From positions 62,001-126,000 of the forward strand of contig CAKSCV010000002.1 in assembly GCA_934444645.1 (NCBI GenBank): a stretch of 64,000 bases of DNA, in the 5' to 3' direction. A program made the position numbers and the translations under genes. The DNA is from an uncultured Eubacteriales bacterium. GTDB taxonomy: Bacteria > Bacillota > Clostridia > Oscillospirales > CAG-382. A model generated the notes under the pieces. That model was given only the letters and a program-made list of their open reading frames with translations. It was not told the DNA's origin and ran no database searches. Positions 18,582 through 27,309 of this stretch are shown piece after piece; position 1 is the stretch's first letter; every line of letters begins with the position of its first letter.

Positions 18582-18610
18582 TTGATTTTTTCGATTGACA
18601 GGTATACAAT
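18582..18610 (+). promoter_or_regulatory. Sigma-A promoter for groES-groEL
   Basis: TTGATT (18582-18587) and TACAAT (18605-18610) are 17 bases apart. The predicted transcription start, near 18617, lies just before the CIRCE operator, which fits repression by HrcA. Confidence 0.7.
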
Positions 18611-18622
18611 ACACAATGTAGG

Positions 18623-18649
18623 TTAGCACTTGATGAATTTGAGTGCTAA
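18623..18649 (+). promoter_or_regulatory. CIRCE operator (HrcA binding site)
   Basis: The inverted repeat TTAGCACTT-N9-GAGTGCTAA matches the CIRCE consensus TTAGCACTC-N9-GAGTGCTAA with a single change in the left arm. Position between promoter and groES is the classical one, so heat-shock control by HrcA is expected; hrcA itself is not in the window. Confidence 0.95.
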
Positions 18650-18689
18650 ACCGATGCAAATTGTAATCTACATTTAGGAGGAATAAAAA

Positions 18690-18977
18690 ATGAAATTGAA
18701 ACCTCTTTCCGACAGAGTTGTGATTAAAGCTCTCGAAGCAGAAGAAACCACCAAGGGCGGCATTATTCTAACCGCGTCGGCACAAGAAAAGCCGAGCATT
18801 GCCGAAGTCATCGAAGTCGGTCCCGGCGGCATGGTAGACGGCAAGGAAGTCGTTATGACGGTGAAAAAAGGTGATAAGGTCATCACCAGCAAATATTCCG
18901 GCACGGAAGTCAAGCTTGACGGCGTTGAATATTCTGTTGTAAGACAGAGCGATATTCTCGCAGTTGTAGAAGACTGA
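18690..18977 (+). CDS. groS: Co-chaperonin GroES
   Basis: A 95-residue heptameric lid protein that caps the GroEL folding chamber. The N-terminus MKLKPLSDRVVIKALEAEE, the mobile loop with EETTKGGIILT, and the roof segment GKEVVMTVKKGDKVI are typical. AGGAGG lies 7 bases before ATG. It is regulated by the CIRCE element upstream and cotranscribed with groEL 25 bases downstream. Confidence 0.98.
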   Translation: MKLKPLSDRVVIKALEAEETTKGGIILTASAQEKPSIAEVIEVGPGGMVDGKEVVMTVKKGDKVITSKYSGTEVKLDGVEYSVVRQSDILAVVED

Positions 18978-19002
18978 TCCGGTAACACAGGAGGTAATTG
19001 TT

Positions 19003-20625
19003 ATGTCTAAGGAACTTGCATACGGCATTGACGCAAGAAATGCTTTGAAAAAAGGTGTGGACGCAGTTGCGGACACAGTAAAGGTAACGCTCGGCCCGAA
19101 GGGCAGAAACGTTGTTTTGGATAAAAAATTCGGTTCTCCGTTAATTACGAACGACGGTGTTACCATTGCAAAAGAAGTTGATTTGGAAGACCCGATGGAA
19201 AACATGGGTGCACAGCTCTTGAAGGAAGTCGCTACCAAGACCAACGACGCAGCCGGCGACGGTACAACCACCGCAATCCTTCTTGCACAAGCTTTCGTAA
19301 GAGAAGGCATGAAGAATGTTGCGGCCGGTGCTAACCCCATGATCGTCAGAAAGGGCATTCAGAAGGCTGTCAACAAGGCAGTTGAATCCCTCAAGGATAT
19401 TTCCAAGAAGGTCAATGGTTCGGGCGATATCGCACGTGTCGGTGCTGTTTCCTCGGCTGACGAAGTTATCGGTAAGCTGATTGCCGACGCAATGGAAAAG
19501 GTTACTTCGGACGGTGTTATCACGGTTGAGGAATCCAAATCCGCCGAAACATTCTGTGAAGTTGTCGAAGGTATGCAGTTTGACCGCGGCTACATTTCGC
19601 CGTACATGGTGACCGATACCGATAAGATGGAAGCTGTTATCGACGACGCGCTTCTGCTCATCACCGATAAGAAGATTTCCAATATTCAGGATATCCTGCC
19701 GCTTCTCGAACAGCTCGTTCAGTCCGGCAAGAAGCTGGTAATCATCGCCGAAGATATCGAAGGCGAAGCACTTTCGACCTTGCTCGTCAACAAATTAAGA
19801 GGTACGTTTACCTGCGTTGCCGTTAAGGCTCCGGGCTTTGGCGACAGACGTAAGGAAATGCTTACCGATATCGCAATTTTGACCGGCGGCGAAGTCATTT
19901 CGTCCGACCTCGGCCTTGAATTGAAAGACACCACACTTGAACAGCTCGGCAAGGCTCGTCAGGTCAAGGTCAACAAGGAAAACACCATCATCGTCGGCGG
20001 TGCAGGCGATTCCGAAAAGATCAAGGCAAGAATCGGCCAGATCAAAGCGGCTATCGAAACCACCACGTCTGAATTCGATAAGGAAAAATTGCAGGAAAGA
20101 CTTGCAAAGCTTTCCGGTGGCGTAGCCGTTATCAAGGTCGGCGCTGCTACCGAAACCGAAATGAAGGAAAAGAAGCTTCGTATCGAGGATGCTCTCAACG
20201 CTACCAAGGCGGCTGTCGAAGAGGGTATCGTACCGGGCGGCGGCACGGCATTTGCCAACATTCTTCCGAATGTTGCAAAGCTGCTGGATGAGACCGAGGG
20301 CGACGAAAAGACGGGTGTTGCCATCGTTGTTAAGGCTCTTGAGGAACCGATCCGTCAGATCGCGTTCAACGCCGGCAAAGACGGCTCTGTTATCCTCGAC
20401 AAGATTTTGAACAGCGGCAAGGCCGGCTACGGCTACGACGCTTACAACGATACGTTCGTCGATATGATGGAAGCCGGCATCGTTGACCCGACCAAGGTTT
20501 CGAGAAGCGCACTTCAGAACGCTGCATCGGTTGCTTCGATGATCCTCACCACGGAAGCACTTGTTGCCGATAAGCCGGAACCTCCGGCTGCTGCTCCGGC
20601 TGCTCCCGCTCCGGGAATGTATTAA
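19003..20625 (+). CDS. groL: Chaperonin GroEL
   Basis: A 540-residue ATP-dependent chaperonin forming two seven-membered rings. Recognised from KVTLGPKGRNVVLDKKFG, the ATP-binding DGTTTAILLAQA, and VVEEGIVPGGGTA-like sequence near residue 410. The C-terminus is Pro/Ala-rich and ends in GMY instead of the usual GGM repeats, a moderate variation seen in other Clostridia. AGGAGG precedes ATG 19003. A strong hairpin terminator follows. Confidence 0.98.
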   Translation: MSKELAYGIDARNALKKGVDAVADTVKVTLGPKGRNVVLDKKFGSPLITNDGVTIAKEVDLEDPMENMGAQLLKEVATKTNDAAGDGTTTAILLAQAFVREGMKNVAAGANPMIVRKGIQKAVNKAVESLKDISKKVNGSGDIARVGAVSSADEVIGKLIADAMEKVTSDGVITVEESKSAETFCEVVEGMQFDRGYISPYMVTDTDKMEAVIDDALLLITDKKISNIQDILPLLEQLVQSGKKLVIIAEDIEGEALSTLLVNKLRGTFTCVAVKAPGFGDRRKEMLTDIAILTGGEVISSDLGLELKDTTLEQLGKARQVKVNKENTIIVGGAGDSEKIKARIGQIKAAIETTTSEFDKEKLQERLAKLSGGVAVIKVGAATETEMKEKKLRIEDALNATKAAVEEGIVPGGGTAFANILPNVAKLLDETEGDEKTGVAIVVKALEEPIRQIAFNAGKDGSVILDKILNSGKAGYGYDAYNDTFVDMMEAGIVDPTKVSRSALQNAASVASMILTTEALVADKPEPPAAAPAAPAPGMY

Positions 20626-20644
20626 TCAAAACGCGAAAGCGTGC

Positions 20645-20675
20645 AAAGAAGGAACGGCTGCCGTTCCTTCTTTTA
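20645..20675 (+). terminator. Intrinsic terminator of the groES-groEL operon
   Basis: A 12-bp perfect stem (20646-20657 with 20661-20672) with a three-base loop, followed by TTTT. Confidence 0.9.
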
Positions 20676-20698
20676 TAGAATGTACTGTTTGCAGAAAA

Positions 20699-20738
20699 TG
20701 CACCCGACGAATCGACCGGATTTGTCGGGTGCGTTTTT
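20699..20738 (-). terminator. Bidirectional terminator between groEL and the AraC-type gene
   Basis: GCACCCGAC (20700-20708) pairs with GTCGGGTGC (20724-20732), with extra pairs inside; there is a T-run on the plus strand and a shorter one on the minus strand. It overlaps the end of the AraC-type gene and probably stops transcription from both sides. Confidence 0.8.
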
Positions 20739-21540
20739 AATTGGATTTATACCGTGCCGCATAGCCGCTCGGCGTCAGGCCCGTGCTTTTTTTGAAGATG
20801 CGGCAAAAGTTGCTGAAATCCGAAAAACCGCACTGTTCGACGATTCTTCCGACAGGCTCATCGGTTTTCACAAGCATTTTTTTGGCTTCGGCAAGGCGGC
20901 AGGAAAGCAAAAATTCCATGACCGACACGCCGGTGACTTTTTTGAAATTGTGCGATAAAAACGATTGACTCACGCAAAACCGCGCCGACAGCTCCCTTAA
21001 CGAATAGCTTTCCCGAAATTCTGTCGCTAACAGCTCCTGCACGCCGGAAACAATCTCAAAAACCGCTGTGTCAACGGTTGTATCGGTAAATGCTGCATGG
21101 CGGTAAATGAATACCAAAAGCTCGTTTAATAAAAGCTCCTGCATTTCGGTTTTCATCGCATTTTCCGATGTATATTCGCGTAACAGCCGAACAAACAGAT
21201 GGCGAATATCCGCAAAATCCGCACCGGTTTGCAGAATGTTATTAAAATGCTCGGGACGGTTGAAAAGAATGGCATACAGCTTTGGGTGATCCGCGTATTT
21301 GGCGTGTGGCCGGATGCGAAGGATATAGCGCTTATAATCGCTGCTTGCATCAAAAATGGAATGTTCCTCAAACCTGCTGATGATGAGAATATTCCCGGCG
21401 CATATTGTCTGTTCACGCCCGTTTAGGTGGAGGTGAGATGAGCCGCTTGTCACAAACAAAATCTGATGGCAGTCGTGATAGTGCGCCAAGGCCGGTCGGC
21501 CGGTATCGGCAAAATATAACGAATGTATAAGATTTTCCAT
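20737..21540 (-). CDS. AraC-family transcriptional regulator
   Basis: A 267-residue regulator. The N-terminal ~140 residues look like a cupin sugar-sensing domain (LAHYHDCHQILFVTSGS, HLNGREQTICAGNILII). The C-terminal ~100 residues are the double helix-turn-helix: SLRELSARFCVSQSFLSHNFKKVTG and IVEQCGFSDFSNFCRIFKKSTG. It is divergent from the six-gene operon at 21.7-29.1 kb with 128 bases between starts, so it most likely controls that operon in response to an unknown ligand. Confidence 0.92.
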   Translation of the reverse strand: MENLIHSLYFADTGRPALAHYHDCHQILFVTSGSSHLHLNGREQTICAGNILIISRFEEHSIFDASSDYKRYILRIRPHAKYADHPKLYAILFNRPEHFNNILQTGADFADIRHLFVRLLREYTSENAMKTEMQELLLNELLVFIYRHAAFTDTTVDTAVFEIVSGVQELLATEFRESYSLRELSARFCVSQSFLSHNFKKVTGVSVMEFLLSCRLAEAKKMLVKTDEPVGRIVEQCGFSDFSNFCRIFKKSTGLTPSGYAARYKSN

Positions 21541-21558
21541 AAAATATCACCTGTATAA

Positions 21559-21587
21559 AGTATAGCATAGCTTTTTCAAAAATGCAA
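21559..21587 (-). promoter_or_regulatory. Sigma-A promoter of the AraC-type gene
   Basis: Read on the minus strand, TTGCAT (21587-21582) and TATACT (21564-21559) are 17 bases apart, 19 bases before the start codon. Confidence 0.65.
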
Positions 21588-21668
21588 GATTTACATAATA
21601 AAAAGCGCATCCTTTATAACACTTTTTTTTCGAATGTGGTACAATGACGGCAGAATGGAGGGATATCT

Positions 21669-22988
21669 TTGAAACACAGCGTTTATTTGAGCAAAGAGGA
21701 GTTTCTTTCACAAAACAGCAAGCTTTCAGCAAACCTGCCGTATTCGGATAGCATGGATGCCCTTGCAGAGCCGTTTTTGCTTGGAAAACACCGGTTTTCC
21801 AACCGCCTTGCCTGTCAGGCTATGGAGGGCTGTGACGGAACGGCTTCCGGCGAGCCGGATGTGCTTACCAAACGCCGTTACCGCCGCTTTGCGGAGGGAG
21901 GTGCCAGTGTTATCTGGTTTGAAGCAACCGCCGTCATGGCGGAAGCACGTGCCAATCCGCGCCAGTTATACATAAATGAGAATAATCTTGACGCTTTCAA
22001 GCGCATTGTCGAGGACATTCGTCAGACCGCCATGAAAACAAACGGCTATGTGCCTGTCATTTTTATGCAGGCGACCCACTCCGGCCGCTATTCCAAGCCG
22101 CACGGCGTTCCCGAACCGCTTATCGCGTACAACAACCCGATTTTCGAGAAAGACGCACCGATTTCGCCCGACCGCATTGTTACCGATGACTATCTCGACC
22201 GCGTCGGGGAAGCTCTCGTTCACGGCGCACACCTTGCGGAAAAAGCCGGCTTTGACGGCGTGGATATCAAGTGCTGCCATCGATACTTAAACTGTGAGCT
22301 GTTGTCCGCCTATGAGCGCAAAGGCCGCTATGGCGGCTGCTTTGAGAACCGCACGCGCCTTCTTCGGGAAGCGGTGCAGGGAGCACTTGCTTCGGTCGGG
22401 CACGACTTTATCGTGTCGTCGCGGCTCAACGCCTACGACGGCTTCCCGTATCCGTACGGCTTCGGCGTAGCGACCGACGGCAGCATCGATGTTGACCTTG
22501 CCGAGCCGAAAAAACTAATACAGCTTTTATACGATTACGGTGTGCGTATTCTCAACATTACCATGGGAAACCCGTATTTCAATCCGCACGTCAACCGTCC
22601 GTTCTCACACGGCGCGTATGAACCGCCCGAGCATCCGCTTGTCGGCGTAAAGCGTGTGCTTGAAGGGACGGCAGAGCTGAAAAAGGCCGTGCCGGGTATG
22701 GCGCTTATCTCGTCGGCCGTGTCCTTTTTGGGTGTTTGCGCACCGCACGTGACGGCGGCTTATATCGAAAGCGGTGCATTTGATTTTGCCGGTTTCGGAC
22801 GAACTGTTTTTGCCTATCCCGATTTTGCACGCGATATTCTGGAGCACGGCGGCATGGATAAAAACAAAATTTGTATCTGCTGCTCCAAATGCACCGAAAT
22901 TATGCGTAAACCGGGCGGAACACCGGGCTGCGTGATTCGGGATAAAGACGTATATTTGCCGATCTACAATAAATTATGTAAGGAGTAA
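21669..22988 (+). CDS. Old-yellow-enzyme-like NADH:flavin oxidoreductase with C-terminal Fe-S cysteines
   Basis: A 439-residue FMN TIM-barrel protein starting at TTG 21669, supported by GGAGGG 8 bases upstream. FMN/substrate features include FSNRLACQAMEGCDG, FMQATHSGRYS, FDGVDIKCCHRYL and GFGRTVFAYPDF. A C-terminal CICCSKC-x12-C pattern fits the [4Fe-4S] ligands of the BaiCD/2,4-dienoyl-CoA reductase branch, but the usual C-terminal FAD/NAD domain is absent. The separate flavoprotein at 23.7 kb may supply electrons. It likely reduces (or oxidises) a C=C bond in an unknown compound. First gene of a six-gene operon. Confidence 0.85.
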   Translation: MKHSVYLSKEEFLSQNSKLSANLPYSDSMDALAEPFLLGKHRFSNRLACQAMEGCDGTASGEPDVLTKRRYRRFAEGGASVIWFEATAVMAEARANPRQLYINENNLDAFKRIVEDIRQTAMKTNGYVPVIFMQATHSGRYSKPHGVPEPLIAYNNPIFEKDAPISPDRIVTDDYLDRVGEALVHGAHLAEKAGFDGVDIKCCHRYLNCELLSAYERKGRYGGCFENRTRLLREAVQGALASVGHDFIVSSRLNAYDGFPYPYGFGVATDGSIDVDLAEPKKLIQLLYDYGVRILNITMGNPYFNPHVNRPFSHGAYEPPEHPLVGVKRVLEGTAELKKAVPGMALISSAVSFLGVCAPHVTAAYIESGAFDFAGFGRTVFAYPDFARDILEHGGMDKNKICICCSKCTEIMRKPGGTPGCVIRDKDVYLPIYNKLCKE

Positions 22989-22993
22989 GAACC

Positions 22994-23731
22994 ATGGAAA
23001 ACAAGAAAATTGCACTGGTCACGGGTGTGGCAGGAGGCATCGGAAGTGCGGTGGCACACCTTTTTTTGGAAAACGGAATTGCCGTTATCGGTATGGATGT
23101 TGCACCACTTTCCCCGTTCGAAAAGGAAGCTTTTACCTATTTTCAGGGCGATCTTTCCGATAAGGCAAGCCGCGAAAACTATATCAAAACCGCCGTTGAT
23201 ACGTATGGGAAAATCGATATCCTTGTCAACGTTGCCGGTGTTGCGCCGAAGGTTCGGAATGATCTTCTCGACATGACCGAGGAAAGCTACGATTTTGTTA
23301 TGAACATCAATACCAAAGGCACGCTGTTTTTAACGCAAGCCGTGGCAAAGGTCATGATCGAAAACCCGTCCGAGCAGAAAAGCATTGTCAACATTTCGTC
23401 CATGTCTGCCTATACCAGCTCCACCAGCCGCGGCGAATATTGCATTTCCAAGGCAGGTGTTTCCATGATTACCGCGCTCTTTGCCGACCGTCTTGCCGAA
23501 TACGGCATCCCGGTAAACGAAATCCGTCCGGGTATTATTGCAACCGGTATGACGGCAACCGTCAAGGGCAAGTATGATGCGCTCATCGACGGCGGTCTTT
23601 TGCCGATCAAGCGTTGGGGCAAGCCGGAGGATATAGCAAAAGCCGTTCTTGCACTTGTTGACGGCAGTCTGCCGTATGTGACGGGACAATCGATCGATGT
23701 GGACGGCGGCTTCCACATCCGGAGGCTGTAA
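22994..23731 (+). CDS. Short-chain dehydrogenase/reductase
   Basis: A 245-residue classical SDR. The cofactor site TGVAGGIG is at residues 12-19, NVAGVAPK at about 80-87, and the catalytic Ser-Tyr-Lys set is visible as NISSMSAYTSS and YCISKAG. An acidic residue after the second strand (MDV) suggests NAD(H) preference. It most resembles 3-ketoacyl-ACP-reductase-like enzymes that act on alcohols or sugars. It begins 5 bases after the preceding gene and ends one base before the next, so it belongs to the operon. Confidence 0.9.
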   Translation: MENKKIALVTGVAGGIGSAVAHLFLENGIAVIGMDVAPLSPFEKEAFTYFQGDLSDKASRENYIKTAVDTYGKIDILVNVAGVAPKVRNDLLDMTEESYDFVMNINTKGTLFLTQAVAKVMIENPSEQKSIVNISSMSAYTSSTSRGEYCISKAGVSMITALFADRLAEYGIPVNEIRPGIIATGMTATVKGKYDALIDGGLLPIKRWGKPEDIAKAVLALVDGSLPYVTGQSIDVDGGFHIRRL

Positions 23732-23732
23732 G

Positions 23733-25634
23733 ATGGACTATTTGACATACGATGTTGTGGTCATCGGCAGTGGTGCCGCCGGGTTCAACGCTGCCAACCG
23801 TATCAGGCAAAACAGCGGCCTTTCCGTGGCACTTTTAACCGAAGACCGGAATTCCGGCACATCGCGCAACACCGGCAGCGACAAGCAAACCTATTATAAG
23901 CTCGGTATCAGCGGCGACTCGCCCGACAGCGTGAGCCTTATGGCTGAGGAGCTGTTTTCCTGCGGCAGTGTAGACGGCGACAACGCCCTTTGCGAGGCGG
24001 CACTTTCTTTACGCTGCTTTATGAATTTAGCCGAACTCGGCGTGCCGTTTCCGACCGACCGCTATGGTCAGACCGTCGGCTATAAAACCGACCACGACTT
24101 GCATGAACGGGCAACCTCCGCAGGGCCATTGACCTCTCGGTTTATGACGGAGGCTTTGGAAAAAAAGGCGAAAGAGCTGAAGATCGATGTTTTAGACGGC
24201 TATCTTGCCACGCGGCTTTTAACCGATGAAAACGGCGTTCTCGGCGTGTGCGGTATTCTTGCCAAAACCGGCGAGCCGTTCGGCGTAAAGGCCGGAAACA
24301 TCGTTCTTGCTACCGGCGGCCCTGCCGGAATTTATGCCGACAGCGTATATCCGAAAAGCCAAACCGGCTGTCTTTCGCTTGCGCTCCTTGCCGGCGTGCA
24401 GCTGCAGAATCTCACCGAGTGGCAATACGGTCTTGCTTCGACCGAGCCGCGCTGGAACGTTTCGGGAACGTATATGCAGGTGCTGCCGCGGTTTGTTTCG
24501 GTGGAGGATGACGGCACAGAGCATGAATTTCTGTCTGACTATTTTCACGACCCGTATGAAGCACTTTCCACCGTGTTTTTAAAAGGGTATCAATGGCCGT
24601 TTGACAGCAAAAAGGTGCTTGACGGTTCTTCGGTCATCGACCTTTTGGTATACACGGAAACAGCCGTTAAGAAACGCAAGGTTTATTTGGATTATACGAA
24701 AAATCCGTTCGGACTTGCAGCCATCGATTTTGAAAAGCTTTCGCCCGAAGCGTATACCTATCTGCAAAAAGCGGACGCTCTTTTCGGTACACCGATCGAG
24801 CGGCTTCTCAAAATGAACGCTCCGGCGGTCGAGCTGTATCGCAGCAAAGGCACGGATATTGCCAAAGACTATCTGCCGATTGCGCTTTGTGCCCAACATC
24901 ACAACGGCGGCATCGCGGTGGATCTCTGGTGGCAGACCAATGTCAAAGGCTTGTTTGCGGTCGGCGAGTGTGCCGGAACACACGGGATCGTCCGTCCCGG
25001 AGGCTCGGCACTCAATGCCGGTCAGGTCGGTTCTCTGCGTGCGGCGGAATATATCTGCCGTTATCCGAAAACCGCCGATAAAGATCACTTCGAAAAAGCA
25101 TATGCAGACGAGAAAGCCGCCTTGCAAAAGACGCTGCAGGATGTGATAAAGAACGAAAATACCGCCGATAAGCATATCGCCGAAGCACGGCGCCGTATGA
25201 GCGATTCGGCAGCAGCCATCCGTGATCCGAAGGAATTGAAGGCAGTGCTTGCACAAACCGAACACGCACTTTCCGTTTGTTCGCAAGAATTCGGCATTAC
25301 GGATAAAAGCGACTATGTCAAGTACCAAAAATATATCGATATTTTGCTTACCCAACGCGCTATGATAAACGCCTTCCTAGACTATGCCGAAACGGTCGGC
25401 GATACACGCGGCTCGGCTTTGTATTACGCGCCGGACGGCGCACTCAGAGAAGGACTTTCCGAAATGTTCCGTCTTAAAGCGGAGCATCAAGCGGCAAAGG
25501 ACAAGATTCAAACCGTGATCTGGACGGACGGAAGAATCACCTGCACCTGGCGTCCTGTTCGTCCGATTCCGGACCTTGACGGCTTTTTTGAAAATGTTTG
25601 GCGTTCCTTCCGCGAAAACGGAAATGTCTATTAA
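23733..25634 (+). CDS. FAD-dependent oxidoreductase (fumarate reductase/succinate dehydrogenase flavoprotein-like)
   Basis: A 633-residue flavoprotein from ATG 23733, with GGAGG 7 bases upstream inside the SDR end. The N-terminal dinucleotide motif VVVIGSGAAGFNAANRI (residues 9-25), the second FAD site NIVLATGGPAGIYADS, and FAVGECAGTHGIVRPGGSALNAGQ are typical of the fumarate reductase/L-aspartate oxidase superfamily. The helical C-terminal domain is also present. The substrate is not clear; family members oxidise or reduce dicarboxylates, steroids and related compounds. It sits between an SDR and an unrecognised enzyme. Confidence 0.87.
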   Translation: MDYLTYDVVVIGSGAAGFNAANRIRQNSGLSVALLTEDRNSGTSRNTGSDKQTYYKLGISGDSPDSVSLMAEELFSCGSVDGDNALCEAALSLRCFMNLAELGVPFPTDRYGQTVGYKTDHDLHERATSAGPLTSRFMTEALEKKAKELKIDVLDGYLATRLLTDENGVLGVCGILAKTGEPFGVKAGNIVLATGGPAGIYADSVYPKSQTGCLSLALLAGVQLQNLTEWQYGLASTEPRWNVSGTYMQVLPRFVSVEDDGTEHEFLSDYFHDPYEALSTVFLKGYQWPFDSKKVLDGSSVIDLLVYTETAVKKRKVYLDYTKNPFGLAAIDFEKLSPEAYTYLQKADALFGTPIERLLKMNAPAVELYRSKGTDIAKDYLPIALCAQHHNGGIAVDLWWQTNVKGLFAVGECAGTHGIVRPGGSALNAGQVGSLRAAEYICRYPKTADKDHFEKAYADEKAALQKTLQDVIKNENTADKHIAEARRRMSDSAAAIRDPKELKAVLAQTEHALSVCSQEFGITDKSDYVKYQKYIDILLTQRAMINAFLDYAETVGDTRGSALYYAPDGALREGLSEMFRLKAEHQAAKDKIQTVIWTDGRITCTWRPVRPIPDLDGFFENVWRSFRENGNVY

Positions 25635-25647
25635 AGGAGCGAAAGCC

Positions 25648-27306
25648 ATGAAAGAGATCTATATTGATATCATGGAGCGGGCTTTTCACGCCTATGATAA
25701 AGAACGCATTATCACCTATATCGACGAAGTCGGGCAAGACGGACTCTATGAGCACGGCTTTCCGAGGCTTACGGCGGATTTGGCAATTTTGAACGCGTTT
25801 GGCCGTTGTACCGAATATCGTGAGCTTATGCTCGGAATGATGGGGATGTGCTGCGAAAAGATGCCGCATAACAAGGCGGCCAATGAATTTTCTGTGCGGG
25901 AGATTGTCTGCGCTATAAAGCTTTTGGAAAAAACAAAAACGGTTGAACCGTGGCGGATTCAGGGCTGGATCAACGCTTTGTCGACATTTGACCCGTATTC
26001 CGATTATAACGTGGTCACAAAGCCGTTTGAATCGCGCGGGAACTGGGCGGCATTCGGCGCAGTCAGTGAGATCGTGCGAAGCAAGCTGTGCGGCGTGGAC
26101 AGCTCGGTTTTCATTGATAATCAGATATCGTCGCTGCTCGGCGATTTCGATGTAAACGGTATGTATAAAGACCCGCATAACCCGATGGTCTATGATTTCG
26201 TGACGCGTGTATTGTTAGAGTATATGCTCTTTGCCGGGTATAACGGCAAGTATCGGCGTATTCTCGAACAGCACGTGCAAGAGGCTTCTTATTATGCGGC
26301 GCACCTGCAATCGGTCACCGGCGAAATGCCGTTCGGCGGCAGAAGCAATCAGTTCTTGCATAATCAGATGTGGCTTGCGGCGGATTATGAGTTTTTGGCA
26401 ACATTTTTTGCCGCACGCGGCGATTTGCAAAAAGCCGGTGAATTCAAGGCCGCAGCACGCAAGGCGGCGGAAAACTTAACGCCGTGGCTGTCGATGTCCT
26501 CCTTGCGTTCCTTAAAGAACCGCTATCCGATCCGTACCATGATCGGCTGTGAGGGATACGGCTATTTCAACAAATATATGATTACGCTTGCATCGATTGC
26601 TTTTATTGCATATCAGTTTGCTGATGACAGCATTCTGCCGACCGCAGCACCCTGTGAAAAGGGCGGCTATGTCTGCCGTACAAGCGATGCGTTCCATAAG
26701 GTTGTTTTGAACGGCTTCGGCTATTCGATGGAAATCGATACAAACGCCGATTTTGGTTATGACGCCTGCGGACTCGGTAAATTGCAAAAGGCCGGTTATC
26801 CCGATACCCTTTGCCTTTCCGTGCCGTTTCCGCCGAAGGACGCAAACTATAACACGGAACAGGAAAACATCCGTGCCATGTCGCTTTGTCCGTATTTTGA
26901 GAAGGATGGAAAAACGCTGTACGGCTCGGAATATCCGCTTGCCTATGTCGGGGAGAGCGTAACGGACGATGAAATAACCGTCCGATTTACCCAAGAACCG
27001 GACGGAAACCGGATTGAGCTTGCCTATTCGCTTTCGCCTTCCGGAGCAGCATTAAAGGCAACCGGCGACGTAACGGGATTCATGCTTCCGGTGTTTGAAT
27101 GCGACGGCGGATGTGACATCGAAAGCTGCACGAAAATAACCGAAAAAGACGGGGAGCTTGCCGTCTCGTATCAAAACCATATCTGCCGTTTTCTTTTCGA
27201 GGCACCTCTTGACAAAGCGTTTGAAAGATACTATAATCGAAACGGACGGTATCGCGTTTATAAGGTTCCGGCTAAAGGGATCCGTATTACGTTTGAGGAG
27301 GAATAG
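25648..27306 (+). CDS. Unrecognised 552-residue protein, probably an alpha-helical toroid enzyme
   Basis: Start ATG 25648 follows AAAGGAG. The first ~370 residues are rich in regularly spaced helices and contain SRGNWAAFGAVSEIV and EMPFGGRSNQFLHNQMW, which recall (alpha/alpha)6-barrel glycosidases and polysaccharide lyases (heparinase II/III- or DUF2264-like). The last ~150 residues look beta-rich, as in the C-terminal sheets of such enzymes. No signal peptide, so an intracellular substrate such as an imported uronic or modified oligosaccharide is possible. I do not recognise the family with certainty; the operon context (redox enzymes, epimerase, hydroxyacid dehydrogenase) favours sugar-derivative catabolism. 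Confidence 0.6.
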   Translation: MKEIYIDIMERAFHAYDKERIITYIDEVGQDGLYEHGFPRLTADLAILNAFGRCTEYRELMLGMMGMCCEKMPHNKAANEFSVREIVCAIKLLEKTKTVEPWRIQGWINALSTFDPYSDYNVVTKPFESRGNWAAFGAVSEIVRSKLCGVDSSVFIDNQISSLLGDFDVNGMYKDPHNPMVYDFVTRVLLEYMLFAGYNGKYRRILEQHVQEASYYAAHLQSVTGEMPFGGRSNQFLHNQMWLAADYEFLATFFAARGDLQKAGEFKAAARKAAENLTPWLSMSSLRSLKNRYPIRTMIGCEGYGYFNKYMITLASIAFIAYQFADDSILPTAAPCEKGGYVCRTSDAFHKVVLNGFGYSMEIDTNADFGYDACGLGKLQKAGYPDTLCLSVPFPPKDANYNTEQENIRAMSLCPYFEKDGKTLYGSEYPLAYVGESVTDDEITVRFTQEPDGNRIELAYSLSPSGAALKATGDVTGFMLPVFECDGGCDIESCTKITEKDGELAVSYQNHICRFLFEAPLDKAFERYYNRNGRYRVYKVPAKGIRITFEEE

Positions 27307-27309
27307 CCT

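Noticed and set aside
18595..18600. TTGACA just before CIRCE as the -35 element of groES
   Set aside because: No TATAAT-like sequence lies 16-18 bases downstream; TTGATT at 18582 with TACAAT at 18605 is a better pair.
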